Shown here: one piece after another, positions 8,040 through 16,420 of the stretch
Numbering within the stretch: position 1 is the first letter of the stretch
Layout: every line of letters begins with the position of its first letter
DNA from: an uncultured Lachnospiraceae bacterium
GTDB lineage: Bacteria; Bacillota; Clostridia; Lachnospirales; Lachnospiraceae
NCBI GenBank assembly: GCA_947588005.1
Contig: CANPYE010000003.1
Location: 1-59,435 of the forward strand
DNA length: 59,435 nucleotides
Reading direction: 5' to 3'
The notes under the pieces: model-generated
Told to the model about the DNA's origin: nothing
Database searches by the model: none
The model's input: the letters and a program-made list of their open reading frames with translations, nothing else
Translations under genes and position numbers: made by a program

Positions 8040-8333
8040 CTAAGTGACCTGCGCAAGTCTACGGAAACTACGCGGCGGGAACTACGTTATCCCGGAATAT
8101 ACAGGCACCGTCGGATGCTCCTCAAGTCTGGCGCTCTGCGGGCGCCTGTTAAACATCCCTGAGGGCAGGGGAAGTGCAGCCGCCACAAAACCCGGGACAA
8201 CATTGGCGAAGAGGACCACGCGGCCGGCCGTGCCGGGAACGGCGCGGAAGGCGCAGATGCCTGCCAGTACCCACGCATCCCCGTGATGCAGTGCGGCAAT
8301 GGCAGGGAGGGCGTAAGCCCGGAAAGGAACAAC
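8040..8333 (+). ncRNA. Omega (HEARO) RNA of the IscB system
   Basis: About 290 nt of GC-rich, non-coding, highly structured DNA directly upstream of iscB, the position of the HEARO/omega RNA in IscB loci (established). Paired elements can be seen: CCTGCGC...GCGGCGGG near 8050-8080, GGATG/CATCC and GGCGC/GCGCC near 8113-8160, GCCGGCCGTGCCGGGAACGGC near 8222-8242, and GGGC/GCCC just before the start codon. The guide is expected at the 5' end, near 8020-8045. Boundaries are estimates and the structure was not computed. Confidence 0.7.
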
Positions 8334-9770
8334 ATGGCAGCAGTTGTAAGCAACACCGGCAAACCCCTTATGCCGACAAGCCCGTACAGGGCGAGGAAAC
8401 TCTTAAAGTCGGGGCGCGCCAGGATCTACAGGCACAGGCCGTTCTTCACGATCATGATACTTGACCGCAGTGACGGCGATGTGCAGGACGTCGAGTACAA
8501 GAGCGACACAGGGTACCTGCACGTGGGTATCTCGGTCTGCTCGCAGAAGCATGAGTTCGTCCGTGAGCAGAGGGACCTTCTTGCTGATGAACAGGAGAAA
8601 CACAACGACCAGCGGAAATACCGCCGGACACGGCGGAACCGGAAACGCTACAGGGCGCCGCGGTTTGATAACCGCACCGGCAAGGTGCACAAGGCGGAGA
8701 AGGACGGCGGCGTATGGCTGGCCCCGTCTTTGGAGCATAAGGCCGAGGCGCAGCTTCGGCTCTTTACTGAGGCGTGCAGGGTCATGCCCATAACCAGCGC
8801 CGTATTCGAGATGGGTAAGTTCGACCTGGCGCTCATGAAGGCGATCGATACGGGCGGGCCGCTGCCGCAGGGCGAGGATTACCAGCATGGGGAGCGTTAC
8901 CGGATCGCCACGCTGAGGGCGGCAGTGTTCGCCCGTGACAACCACACCTGTGCGTTCTGCGGGCGTGGGATCAAGGACCACGCGATCCTTCACGCGCACC
9001 ACATCGGCTTTTGGCAGAAGGACCGCACTGACCGTCTTGGCAACCTGGCGACGTGCTGCGAGCATTGCCATACCCCGGAGAACCATAAGCCGGGAGGCCT
9101 GCTTTACGGGAAAAAGCCGAAGGTATCCAATATGGCCCCGGCGGCATATATGAACACCGTGCGCTTTGAGCTGCTGCGCAGGGTCAGGCAGGCGGTGCCG
9201 GAGGTGGGCATCCATATGCGCTATGGTACGCAGACCAGCGGAGTGCGCCGCGAACGCGCCATCCGCAAGAGCCATACCAATGACGCGTACTGCCTGGGAA
9301 AGTTCTTCCCGAAGCACCGCGCGGCAGAGGTTGTCCTGCGGAAGATCCGGAGGAACGACCGCATCCTGCAGAAGTTCTACGACGCGGTATACATTGACTC
9401 CCGCAGCGGCGACCTTAAGAAAGGCCGGGAGCTGACGAACGGCAGGATCAGCAGGAACCATAAGAAAGACCATGAGGACCTGCATCCATTCCGCGGCAGG
9501 AAGGCCAGCAAAGGGAGAGTTACCATCCGGAAGTCGCGCACGACGCTTAAGCCTGGCAGCCTGGTGGAATACGATGGGGAGATCCTGGCCGTGCATGGGA
9601 CGCATAAGAACCGGTATATCTCAAAAAGGACCGGGAAGCTGTCCGTGAGCGTCAACGTGGAATTCGAGCGCTCGTCCCGGACAGGCCGGAAGAGTGCGGC
9701 GCTGGGCAAGTGCAGGGTCATCAGCCAGGCGTATAACACAGGCTGGATAAAGGCCAACGCAGCAGCATAA
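8334..9770 (+). CDS. iscB: IscB RNA-guided nuclease (OMEGA system)
   Basis: 478 residues from ATG 8334 (GGAAAGG upstream). PLMP motif near residues 11-14 (GKPLMPTSP), RuvC-I aspartate near residue 58 (KSDTGYLHVGIS), arginine-rich bridge helix RRTRRNRKRYRAPRF, WLAPSLEHK, RuvC-II glutamate in AVFEMGKFD, an inserted HNH domain (HTCAFCGRG...AHHIGFW...CCEHCHTPENH) and RuvC-III SHTNDAY. All catalytic residues of both nuclease sites are kept, so it should be active. IscB uses an omega RNA to cut matching DNA and is the ancestor of Cas9. No IS200/IS605 TnpA is nearby, so any movement would need a transposase in trans. GC content is visibly higher than that of the flanks, a sign of transfer. RuvC-I is less canonical (D-T-G-Y) than the usual D-P-G-S. 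Confidence 0.9.
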   Translation: MAAVVSNTGKPLMPTSPYRARKLLKSGRARIYRHRPFFTIMILDRSDGDVQDVEYKSDTGYLHVGISVCSQKHEFVREQRDLLADEQEKHNDQRKYRRTRRNRKRYRAPRFDNRTGKVHKAEKDGGVWLAPSLEHKAEAQLRLFTEACRVMPITSAVFEMGKFDLALMKAIDTGGPLPQGEDYQHGERYRIATLRAAVFARDNHTCAFCGRGIKDHAILHAHHIGFWQKDRTDRLGNLATCCEHCHTPENHKPGGLLYGKKPKVSNMAPAAYMNTVRFELLRRVRQAVPEVGIHMRYGTQTSGVRRERAIRKSHTNDAYCLGKFFPKHRAAEVVLRKIRRNDRILQKFYDAVYIDSRSGDLKKGRELTNGRISRNHKKDHEDLHPFRGRKASKGRVTIRKSRTTLKPGSLVEYDGEILAVHGTHKNRYISKRTGKLSVSVNVEFERSSRTGRKSAALGKCRVISQAYNTGWIKANAAA

Positions 9771-9804
9771 TGAATCAATCAAAAAGCTTTGGGTGCATGG
9801 GGGT

Positions 9805-9864
9805 GCGCTAAGAACGGTATTCCTTTATCGAGATCTATTCCAACCTCGATAATACCTTCAGCGC
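9805..9864. other. Long hairpin downstream of iscB
   Basis: Arms GCGCT/AGCGC, GGTATT/AATACC and TATCGAG/CTCGATA around ATCTATTCCAAC, with short internal loops. It may be the 3' end of the iscB transcript or part of an element end. Confidence 0.5.
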
Positions 9865-9871
9865 ATTTCCT

Positions 9872-9903
9872 CCCCGCCTGAACACAGAATTGTTCAGACG
9901 GGG
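9872..9903. repeat. Right hairpin of the IscB island
   Basis: Stem CCCCG / CGGGG, a C-A mismatch, then CTGAAC / GTTCAG with an 8-nt loop. It matches the design of the left hairpin at 7949 with covarying bases, which suggests the two are recognised by the same factor. Confidence 0.55.
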
Positions 9904-9908
9904 TACCC

Positions 9909-10118
9909 ATGCGCATGTTGTTAATGGAATATGCAGGAGAACAGACCAGCGTTGAGCTGAACAAAACCTGCACACCAGGCGAGGAGCAAAAGTATTGCTG
10001 GAACGTCATTTGCACAGCAATGTCTTCAATCTATTTAATGAAAGAGGATTATAAAAAGGGCCGTTTTTGGCTGGACGCAGTACATGACCGCTCCATGATT
10101 TCAAAAGATAATTACTAA
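9909..10118 (+). CDS. Short unknown frame, possible gene remnant
   Basis: 69 residues (MRMLLMEYAGEQTSVELNK...). There is no convincing ribosome binding site and the frame opens only just inside the right hairpin, so it may be the tail of a gene interrupted by the IscB island. It is followed by a strong terminator. Coding status is uncertain. Confidence 0.35.
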   Translation: MRMLLMEYAGEQTSVELNKTCTPGEEQKYCWNVICTAMSSIYLMKEDYKKGRFWLDAVHDRSMISKDNY

Positions 10119-10138
10119 AACAACAAAACGGGATTCAG

Positions 10139-10188
10139 GAAAGGCATCGGCTATGAGACACATGTCTCAGCTGATGCCTTTCTTTTTT
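10139..10188 (+). terminator. Terminator closing the IscB island
   Basis: Stem AAAGGCATC / GATGCCTTT with an inner GAGAC/GTCTC arm, then a T run. It is followed by TGTCGAATTTTGTCGA, as after the terminator at 7524. Confidence 0.8.
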
Positions 10189-10325
10189 GTCTGTCGAATT
10201 TTGTCGAATTTTGCTAATCTTGCTCATCGAAGGATCAACATTCCATTTTCAAAAACTTTCGCTGTTTTATGCATGCGGCAAGACACACACGGTGATTTCC
10301 AGCCGTTCTGCACCATCCCATATAG

Positions 10326-10332
10326 ACATACT
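10326..10332 (+). promoter_or_regulatory. ACATACT promoter-like motif
   Basis: GACATACT variant 49 bp before the start at 10375. Three other units use the same GACATACT form (15729, 18678, 53751; the 53751 copy reads AGACATACT). Confidence 0.45.
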
Positions 10333-10374
10333 GAAATAAAGCGCATAGGAACTTACGGCGCGGGGAGGCACTCT

Positions 10375-11256
10375 ATGAAGAACCGGTTCGCTGTCCAACT
10401 AAATGCTGTAATGCTGGTAATCGGAATCAACTGCATGTATTCTCCTTATCCGTGCGTCATAAGCGCCGGTATACCCGCGATAGCAGCAGAACAGTCAACC
10501 TTGGTCAGGGGTGTTACGGAACCTTCTCCCGACCTAGAACTGTACTTTATTCAAGCGGATGCTGACGCCAAGGCGCTCCGTAGTGCCTGTATAGCATGCA
10601 TCAATGCGCTCGGAAACGCGGATGCTGCAATAAGCAGTGATTGCGTGGATACGGGATTCATTGGGACGTATGAAGAAGCCAGGAACGTATATGAGATTAG
10701 CAAGGACCTGTATCTCGGGGGAGCCGCATATTCCATGGATTATGTAAGGCTTACGGACGGCAGGGTACATCTGCTGCTCAAGACGGAAGGTGTGACACCA
10801 GAGCAGGCATATGAGCAGCATCTCGAAGCGAAAACCAGACTGCGGGACATAGCAGACCGCATAATAAAACCGGACAGAACGAATGGAGATCTGGCTGCCG
10901 CGATATACCACTGGGTCACAAGTCATATCTCCTACACTTCAGGAGCAGAATCGTGCAGTGCCGGAAAAAACGCTACTGCCTATAGCGCAATCATGAATGG
11001 AACTGCGACCTGTGACGGGATATCCACAATGATGCTCGCTTTGTTTGACGATTGTGGGATACCGGCCGCAAAGATACAAAACGGACGGCATGCTTATAAC
11101 ATCGCCTGGTCGAACGGACAGTGGATTCTCTATGATGCGGCAAGCGGTATATCGGGTAATCCCAGTGAACTTATGCAAAGATACGGAGACTGTTACACGC
11201 CTGAAGTGATCACATTGGGCTTTGCCGCAGGAAACGTGAGTCTGTGTTCCCAATGA
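10375..11256 (+). CDS. Secreted transglutaminase-like protein
   Basis: 293 residues from ATG 10375 (GGGGAGG upstream); a longer frame from 10153 runs through a terminator and is not real. N-terminal hydrophobic signal (residues 7-25). The C-terminal half has the papain-like transglutaminase/protease triad: Cys in GTATCDGIS, His in GRHAYNIAW and Asp in WILYDAASG. Such domains cleave or cross-link proteins outside the cell. A second protein of the same type is at 48707. The N-terminal 130 residues are not recognised. Confidence 0.8.
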   Translation: MKNRFAVQLNAVMLVIGINCMYSPYPCVISAGIPAIAAEQSTLVRGVTEPSPDLELYFIQADADAKALRSACIACINALGNADAAISSDCVDTGFIGTYEEARNVYEISKDLYLGGAAYSMDYVRLTDGRVHLLLKTEGVTPEQAYEQHLEAKTRLRDIADRIIKPDRTNGDLAAAIYHWVTSHISYTSGAESCSAGKNATAYSAIMNGTATCDGISTMMLALFDDCGIPAAKIQNGRHAYNIAWSNGQWILYDAASGISGNPSELMQRYGDCYTPEVITLGFAAGNVSLCSQ

Positions 11257-11338
11257 CTAGACAAGAACCCGGCATTGCTGATAATCGAAATATATGCGCC
11301 ATAATTCCTATAGATCCTGTCAGAAGGAGGTAGGGATA

Positions 11339-12073
11339 ATGATGAAGAAACAGGACCTTTATTATATCTACGACTCTGTATGGGCCGGTATGTATACTGA
11401 CTTTAAACCGTTCTATAACGAGAGCGACCAGCGGATGAATCCGGAAGATATCCTGGAGATATGCCGCTATGCTTTCCGGTACTATCTGCGTTGGAATCCT
11501 GACGCCGTACATAAGCGGCTTACGGAAGACATCCTGAAGCAGATGAAACTGACCAGTCTGATCAAAACTTACCCATTCCCGGAAGAAGTAAGTGACCCTA
11601 TGAAGATACCGTACCTGGTCGGAGTGCTGTATCCGCAGTATTACCATTTTGACCCTAAGCAGGCTGCCGAGCAGACATATTCAGATCTGGTGGAAGGGAG
11701 ACTGGATAAACCGCCAAAGGGGTTTTTTACGAACACGGATGAAGGACGGATGCGTGCTAAAATCTGTTTCCGCTATATGGTGAATAATTACAAAATCTTC
11801 GCTACAAAAGAAGAAACCTTCCGGTTCTTCAGCACTGTGGTGGGACGTAAGTTCCTGGGTAAATACAAGTTGAAGTACGTGGCCAAATATTTCGGAACAG
11901 ACATTGATTACGTCTATGAATCCTTATCAGATCTCGGGATGACGACTGAAGAACATGAGGAATGTCTCTACTGCCATGAAAAATACAAATCGAAGTTATT
12001 TATGGAAAAATATATCCGGAAAGTAAAAAAACAGCAGCGTGAAGAAAGGAAGTCAGTGAAATGCTTGGAATAA
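11339..12073 (+). CDS. Unknown conserved-looking protein at head of transfer block
   Basis: 244 residues, start MMKKQDLYYIYDSVW with AGAAGGAGG 5-8 nt upstream. Rich in aromatic and charged residues, no signal peptide or membrane helix, and a basic C-terminal tail (RKVKKQQREERK). It overlaps the next gene by 13 nt. It probably works with that protein; the family is unknown to me. Confidence 0.75.
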   Translation: MMKKQDLYYIYDSVWAGMYTDFKPFYNESDQRMNPEDILEICRYAFRYYLRWNPDAVHKRLTEDILKQMKLTSLIKTYPFPEEVSDPMKIPYLVGVLYPQYYHFDPKQAAEQTYSDLVEGRLDKPPKGFFTNTDEGRMRAKICFRYMVNNYKIFATKEETFRFFSTVVGRKFLGKYKLKYVAKYFGTDIDYVYESLSDLGMTTEEHEECLYCHEKYKSKLFMEKYIRKVKKQQREERKSVKCLE

Positions 12074-14037
12074 AGCAGATGTTCAGGAAAGAAGAAGGAA
12101 CATGCCCAATCTGCGATATTGCATATAAGCGCGTCAAGCGTGACCTGCGGGCTGATTGCTTTGATGCATCATATGTTATTACAGCCTGGACACTGCTGTG
12201 TCCCGAATGCGGATATTCACTGATCCTGCCGGGCATAGCAAAAATCGTTCCGATCGCGAAATCTACAGTACAAGCAGGCGCAACTGGACCTCATGATCTG
12301 CTATTGAACCCGATTCGGGAGGTGACGCAGGACGGTGATGCGGCAGATGCTTCAGTTGCTACTGCACACGCAGGGGATAATATCGAAGATAGTGAGGCTA
12401 TGGAATTATCAGGACATAAGGCCCTGGAGGGAGCACTGCCGCTTAATGAATATCTGAGAGAAGTCAAGACCATGGATCCTCCCGAAGAGGATGGTGGTGG
12501 ATCCCCCACAGAACCACGTCAGGGTACAGTTCCGCAGGAAAGCGCAAAGGAGAATCACCCGGCCGACATCCATACAGATACCCAGAGCCATGATGCATCT
12601 GATCATGAAGCTGTGGATAACGGAAAGAAGACTTCTGAGACAGGAAGATGTGAGACAGCCGATAAGACAAATGAAAAACGCATTCAGGGGCCAGGTGTAA
12701 AGACTGACGAGAAGAATGCCGCACCGGCCGACGTCAGGGATAATCGACAGGCTAAGCCGGAAAAGAACAGGCGTGAGAAGTCTGTGAATGAACGCAAGGC
12801 GCCTGTACTGCAGTCCACCGAAAAATCAGGAATGATCGGGCAAAATGTCCGTCCGACACCATCTTTACGTCAGACTGGCCCATTTTCGTCGGGAGGCATG
12901 GGAGGTTTTCCGACCGGAAGTATATTCCCAGCATCAGCGTTCGATAAATTGGACAGTGTGAAAGCATTTGTACAGGAACCTGAGAAGAAGCAAGGTATTC
13001 CCGGAAAAAATGACGCGGAAGCTCAGGCCAGTCAAAAAACTACTTTCGAAAAAAAGCATTCGTTAAATTCAAAGGATAGAACTGAAAATCTAAAAAAACG
13101 CGAACGGGCATCAACTGAGAAGGATAATAAGGAAAAGACAAATGATAAATCGACAAAAATCGACATATCCGCCAAAATTGATGATGGTGTACAGGATGTC
13201 GGGAATAAAAAGCCGACGAAGGCCTATGAAAATAAGGATGTCGGGAATAGTAAGCCTGAGACAACGACGTTTCAAAATAAGTTATCCGCAGAAAATAAGC
13301 CCGGTGTCATGGATCAGGGACAGGGCGGCGAAAAGAAGAACTTAGATGCACCAAAAAGTCTATCCGCAGATTCCGACACCTCGACTGCCCGTTTTCCGGA
13401 ACAGCACGCAGGCTCAGATGTCCCTAAAGACATGGAGGAATGTCCGGTAATGAATTCCGGCAGTCAAAAGGCATCGGACAAACAGGACGACGCCGCACAG
13501 ACCGAGGCAGCGGATTTATCTAAATCCGAAGCTGAAACGGGAACTCCGCAATCTGCGGATAGCGAAAACGTGCAGTCTGAGCCTGAGGATCAGAGCATAG
13601 ACGGGGGCATGAAGGGTGCTAAAGCCCAAGCCATAACGGCCGCAAGAAAGATTCACGAGAAGCTCCCTTCGGATATTGCAGACAGGATCCCCGTGATTGC
13701 ACAGATAGCCAAGCAGCAGAAACGCTCGATCTTCCTGAGTGAGGAAAAACGCTATTTGGAATCCCACGTGCCGCATATGCAGGCGATCATCAATGAAATG
13801 GTATACGATACGGATACCAGTGAGATGTTCCTGCGTGTTGAAGGACAGTACGGTCTTGATAACCCATGTGTACATTACAACTACCGCACCAAGAACGGCA
13901 ACTTCTTCAGGTGTACGGTTAAGTATAAATGTGAAGACTCCATCAGGGCGCTGGATACGTTTGAGGCCAAGCGTCTGCTGGAGGGTTATCCGGATCTATA
14001 TAAGAAGTTTTTCCCCGATTCCGTGTCTGACGCATGA
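12061..14037 (+). CDS. Zinc-ribbon protein with long disordered linker
   Basis: 658 residues. The N-terminal 60 residues hold a zinc ribbon (TCPIC and CPECG about 35 residues apart). Residues about 90-515 are low-complexity, charged and repetitive. The last 140 residues (from KIHEKLPSDIADRIP) form a folded domain containing HVPHMQAIINEMVYDTDTSEMFL. It overlaps the upstream gene. Three TATCCGCA/TGCGGATA copies lie in the linker-coding part (13283, 13361, 13554). Function unknown; a scaffold or DNA-associated transfer protein is possible. Confidence 0.7.
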   Translation: MLGIKQMFRKEEGTCPICDIAYKRVKRDLRADCFDASYVITAWTLLCPECGYSLILPGIAKIVPIAKSTVQAGATGPHDLLLNPIREVTQDGDAADASVATAHAGDNIEDSEAMELSGHKALEGALPLNEYLREVKTMDPPEEDGGGSPTEPRQGTVPQESAKENHPADIHTDTQSHDASDHEAVDNGKKTSETGRCETADKTNEKRIQGPGVKTDEKNAAPADVRDNRQAKPEKNRREKSVNERKAPVLQSTEKSGMIGQNVRPTPSLRQTGPFSSGGMGGFPTGSIFPASAFDKLDSVKAFVQEPEKKQGIPGKNDAEAQASQKTTFEKKHSLNSKDRTENLKKRERASTEKDNKEKTNDKSTKIDISAKIDDGVQDVGNKKPTKAYENKDVGNSKPETTTFQNKLSAENKPGVMDQGQGGEKKNLDAPKSLSADSDTSTARFPEQHAGSDVPKDMEECPVMNSGSQKASDKQDDAAQTEAADLSKSEAETGTPQSADSENVQSEPEDQSIDGGMKGAKAQAITAARKIHEKLPSDIADRIPVIAQIAKQQKRSIFLSEEKRYLESHVPHMQAIINEMVYDTDTSEMFLRVEGQYGLDNPCVHYNYRTKNGNFFRCTVKYKCEDSIRALDTFEAKRLLEGYPDLYKKFFPDSVSDA

Positions 14038-14095
14038 CGCCTGCTGACGGGAAGGGGACAGATCATATCACAAATCAATTTAGAAGGAGGATGTC

Positions 14096-15670
14096 ATGTC
14101 AGAATTAAGCATTGGAAGGAGCGCGGCAAAGGTTGGGTCTCAGGTGGTGGCCGCCATCTTCGACAGCCTGGACAGGATTGATGCCAACCGGTTTGCGTAC
14201 ACAAGAGTTGACGGGAAGGACGATATCATTGATCTGGCAGTGGGACCGGATGGGAGGCTTGACCCTGAGAAAGCTTCCCGGACGCTGATGATCTGTGAAG
14301 TAAATCCACAGCTGCTGCCGGATGTAAAGTCGGAATTTATCAAAGCCCGTATCCCGCTCGCCTGGCAGAGTTATGTGGAGCCTGCAAAAGACGGGGAAGA
14401 GTTTGCAAAGCTGCGTTCATTCCTGGTCTTTCCCAGGAGCGAGGAACGTGCAGCCAACGCTGCAATCGAGGATTATACCCGCATCAGGCCGGAACGCAGC
14501 CCGTTGGAACCGCAGGAACTGCTGTCGTGGATACGGTCGAATGAGGGCGGACGTACTATGGCGGCTGGCCTGGAGATAGACAAGGAGCTTTACGACTATA
14601 TCAGCCGCGCCGGACTGATCAATGTACCCCGGACGGAAATGGGCGAGAATGAAATCGACAAGACGATCCGCCTGCGGGTGCCGCTTGATATGGGAGACGG
14701 CGTTGCAGAAACAGTAAGGATGGCAGAGACGTTATATACCGCTGACTTCCGGCGCATCGAACAGGAACGTGAGACACGGCTTGAAAACACGATAGCACGC
14801 CTCCTGGCAGATTCGAAGAATGATATGCACAACAGCATTATTGTCAATGCGGAAGCCCCGTCACAGTATATACGCCTCGATCGTGACGGGTTCAAATACT
14901 TTATCGATACGGATGAAGGACCGAACCTGATGGCAAGTAGCGATCGGAACGACCGCGGTTATGAACAGGAACTCTATAATATTATACGGTCATTCGGCGA
15001 CTATAAGGAACTGACGGGTATGGATAAGGAACTGGAAGATGCCCTGCACTCAATGCAGAGGGAAGGCCAGCAGCTTACCGGTATCACAGTGGAAGAACGT
15101 GTGCATGAGCTGAAGAAAGAATATGTGGAGGATATCATGCGGGCATGTGAGATTGTCGGGACCACATACCAGCTTGCGTCCTCCCTGGAAGGCCAGTATA
15201 ACGATCATAGCCGGATGAAGGATGATGTAATTAAGATGGGGAACCGCCTGGATGACTTAAGCGCAATCGGCCTCGGGAACAGCGCTGCGGCAGGGGATCT
15301 GCGGGGAGATATGAGCCAGATCAAAGGAATGATCCTCTCTTCATTTGCGGCAGAAACATCCAAGGATATGTCTGACCTGTACGGCGCCCCCGGATGGGAT
15401 GACTTCCTGTCTACCAAGCTCTGCCTGAGCGCACATGAGGACCACTATAGGTCAGAGGCACTGGAACAGTTCCGAGAGATGAAAGAAGGCCTTTCCAAAG
15501 AAACACCTGAAGTACAGGAAGCATTCAGAGATGAGTTTTCCAGAACGATACATGAGATCTTCGAGATCAACTACCATTACCAGACGGAGCCGGCGCCTGT
15601 CATGGAAGTGGACCTCAGTGATGAGATCAGCGTACGCGGACGCGAAGCCGAGCTTACGATTACGAGGTAA
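14096..15670 (+). CDS. Unknown protein of the transfer block
   Basis: 524 residues, start MSELSIGRSAAKVGSQ with GAAGGAGG at ideal spacing. Mostly helical by composition, no signal peptide or membrane segment. The segment ERVHELKKEYVEDIMRACEIV and the C-terminal part look like helical bundles. Located between the zinc-ribbon protein and the signal peptidase/coupling protein. Not recognised. Confidence 0.75.
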   Translation: MSELSIGRSAAKVGSQVVAAIFDSLDRIDANRFAYTRVDGKDDIIDLAVGPDGRLDPEKASRTLMICEVNPQLLPDVKSEFIKARIPLAWQSYVEPAKDGEEFAKLRSFLVFPRSEERAANAAIEDYTRIRPERSPLEPQELLSWIRSNEGGRTMAAGLEIDKELYDYISRAGLINVPRTEMGENEIDKTIRLRVPLDMGDGVAETVRMAETLYTADFRRIEQERETRLENTIARLLADSKNDMHNSIIVNAEAPSQYIRLDRDGFKYFIDTDEGPNLMASSDRNDRGYEQELYNIIRSFGDYKELTGMDKELEDALHSMQREGQQLTGITVEERVHELKKEYVEDIMRACEIVGTTYQLASSLEGQYNDHSRMKDDVIKMGNRLDDLSAIGLGNSAAAGDLRGDMSQIKGMILSSFAAETSKDMSDLYGAPGWDDFLSTKLCLSAHEDHYRSEALEQFREMKEGLSKETPEVQEAFRDEFSRTIHEIFEINYHYQTEPAPVMEVDLSDEISVRGREAELTITR

Positions 15671-15685
15671 ACAGACTATATGGCG

Positions 15686-15707
15686 GAGGCCCGGGATGCC
15701 GGGCCTC
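15686..15707 (+). terminator. Probable terminator
   Basis: GAGGCCCGG / CCGGGCCTC with a GATG loop, followed by TTAACTTTT. A weak T run makes it a partial terminator. Confidence 0.6.
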
Positions 15708-15728
15708 TTAACTTTTGCTTTTCGTAAG

Positions 15729-15735
15729 ACATACT
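15729..15735 (+). promoter_or_regulatory. ACATACT promoter-like motif of the signal peptidase
   Basis: AAGACATACTATT, 63 bp before the start at 15792 and after the terminator at 15686. Confidence 0.45.
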
Positions 15736-15791
15736 ATTCTCAGATGACTGGCCGGCCCGAAAAACGGCAGCCCTAGAAGGGAGAACAAGGA

Positions 15792-16400
15792 ATGGACTGG
15801 GTAGCAATCCGTGATACAGCAAAAAACACATTACTGGATGTAATATCGATCCTGAAGACTGTTGTGATCGTTTACATAGTAATGACATTCTTAAATGGCT
15901 ATGTAATCGCAAATGCTGTCGTACCGACATCCTCGATGTCGCCGGCCATTGAACCGGGAGACAGGGTGGTCGGACTTCGGTTTCTGCGGGATTACAAACG
16001 CGGCGACATCATTGTATTCAACGATCCGGATACACCAGGACGTTACCTAATCAAACGGATCATAGGAATGCCTGGCGACAGGGTGACGTTCATGCCGGAA
16101 GAAAACGGTGCCTGCAGTGTTTGTATCAATGGCAAAAAACTTTCGGAACCGTACCTTCCAGAGGCGATGCTCAGAGATGCGGCGTTCACTGATCTTTCGC
16201 TGACAGTCCTCGAAGGATCGTATTTCTGTCTCGGTGATAACCGCAACAACTCCCTGGACGCAAGGTACTGGGAGCATAAGTTTATAGCTGAAGACGACGT
16301 GGTAGCAAAAGCTGCATTCCGGTATTGGCCGTTATCTCGCAGCGGACTGTTTAAGGATCCGCAATATGCCGTGGATACAGCAATCATTCCATATCAATAA
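15792..16400 (+). CDS. lepB: Type I signal peptidase
   Basis: 202 residues. One N-terminal membrane helix (about residues 18-40), then box B with the catalytic serine (PTSSMSPAIEPGDRV), box D with the catalytic lysine (YLIKRIIGMPGDRV) and box E (CLGDNRNNSLDARYW). The enzyme removes signal peptides at the membrane surface. An element-borne copy fits the many exported proteins encoded here, or may process a pilin or transfer protein. It is followed 20 bp later by the coupling protein in the same unit. Confidence 0.95.
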   Translation: MDWVAIRDTAKNTLLDVISILKTVVIVYIVMTFLNGYVIANAVVPTSSMSPAIEPGDRVVGLRFLRDYKRGDIIVFNDPDTPGRYLIKRIIGMPGDRVTFMPEENGACSVCINGKKLSEPYLPEAMLRDAAFTDLSLTVLEGSYFCLGDNRNNSLDARYWEHKFIAEDDVVAKAAFRYWPLSRSGLFKDPQYAVDTAIIPYQ

Positions 16401-16420
16401 GAAAGGAGCAGCAGAGGAAA

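Noticed and set aside
8403-9605. 400-codon frame opposite iscB
   Set aside because: A shadow of GC-rich coding DNA; no start signal and Arg/Leu/Pro-rich composition.
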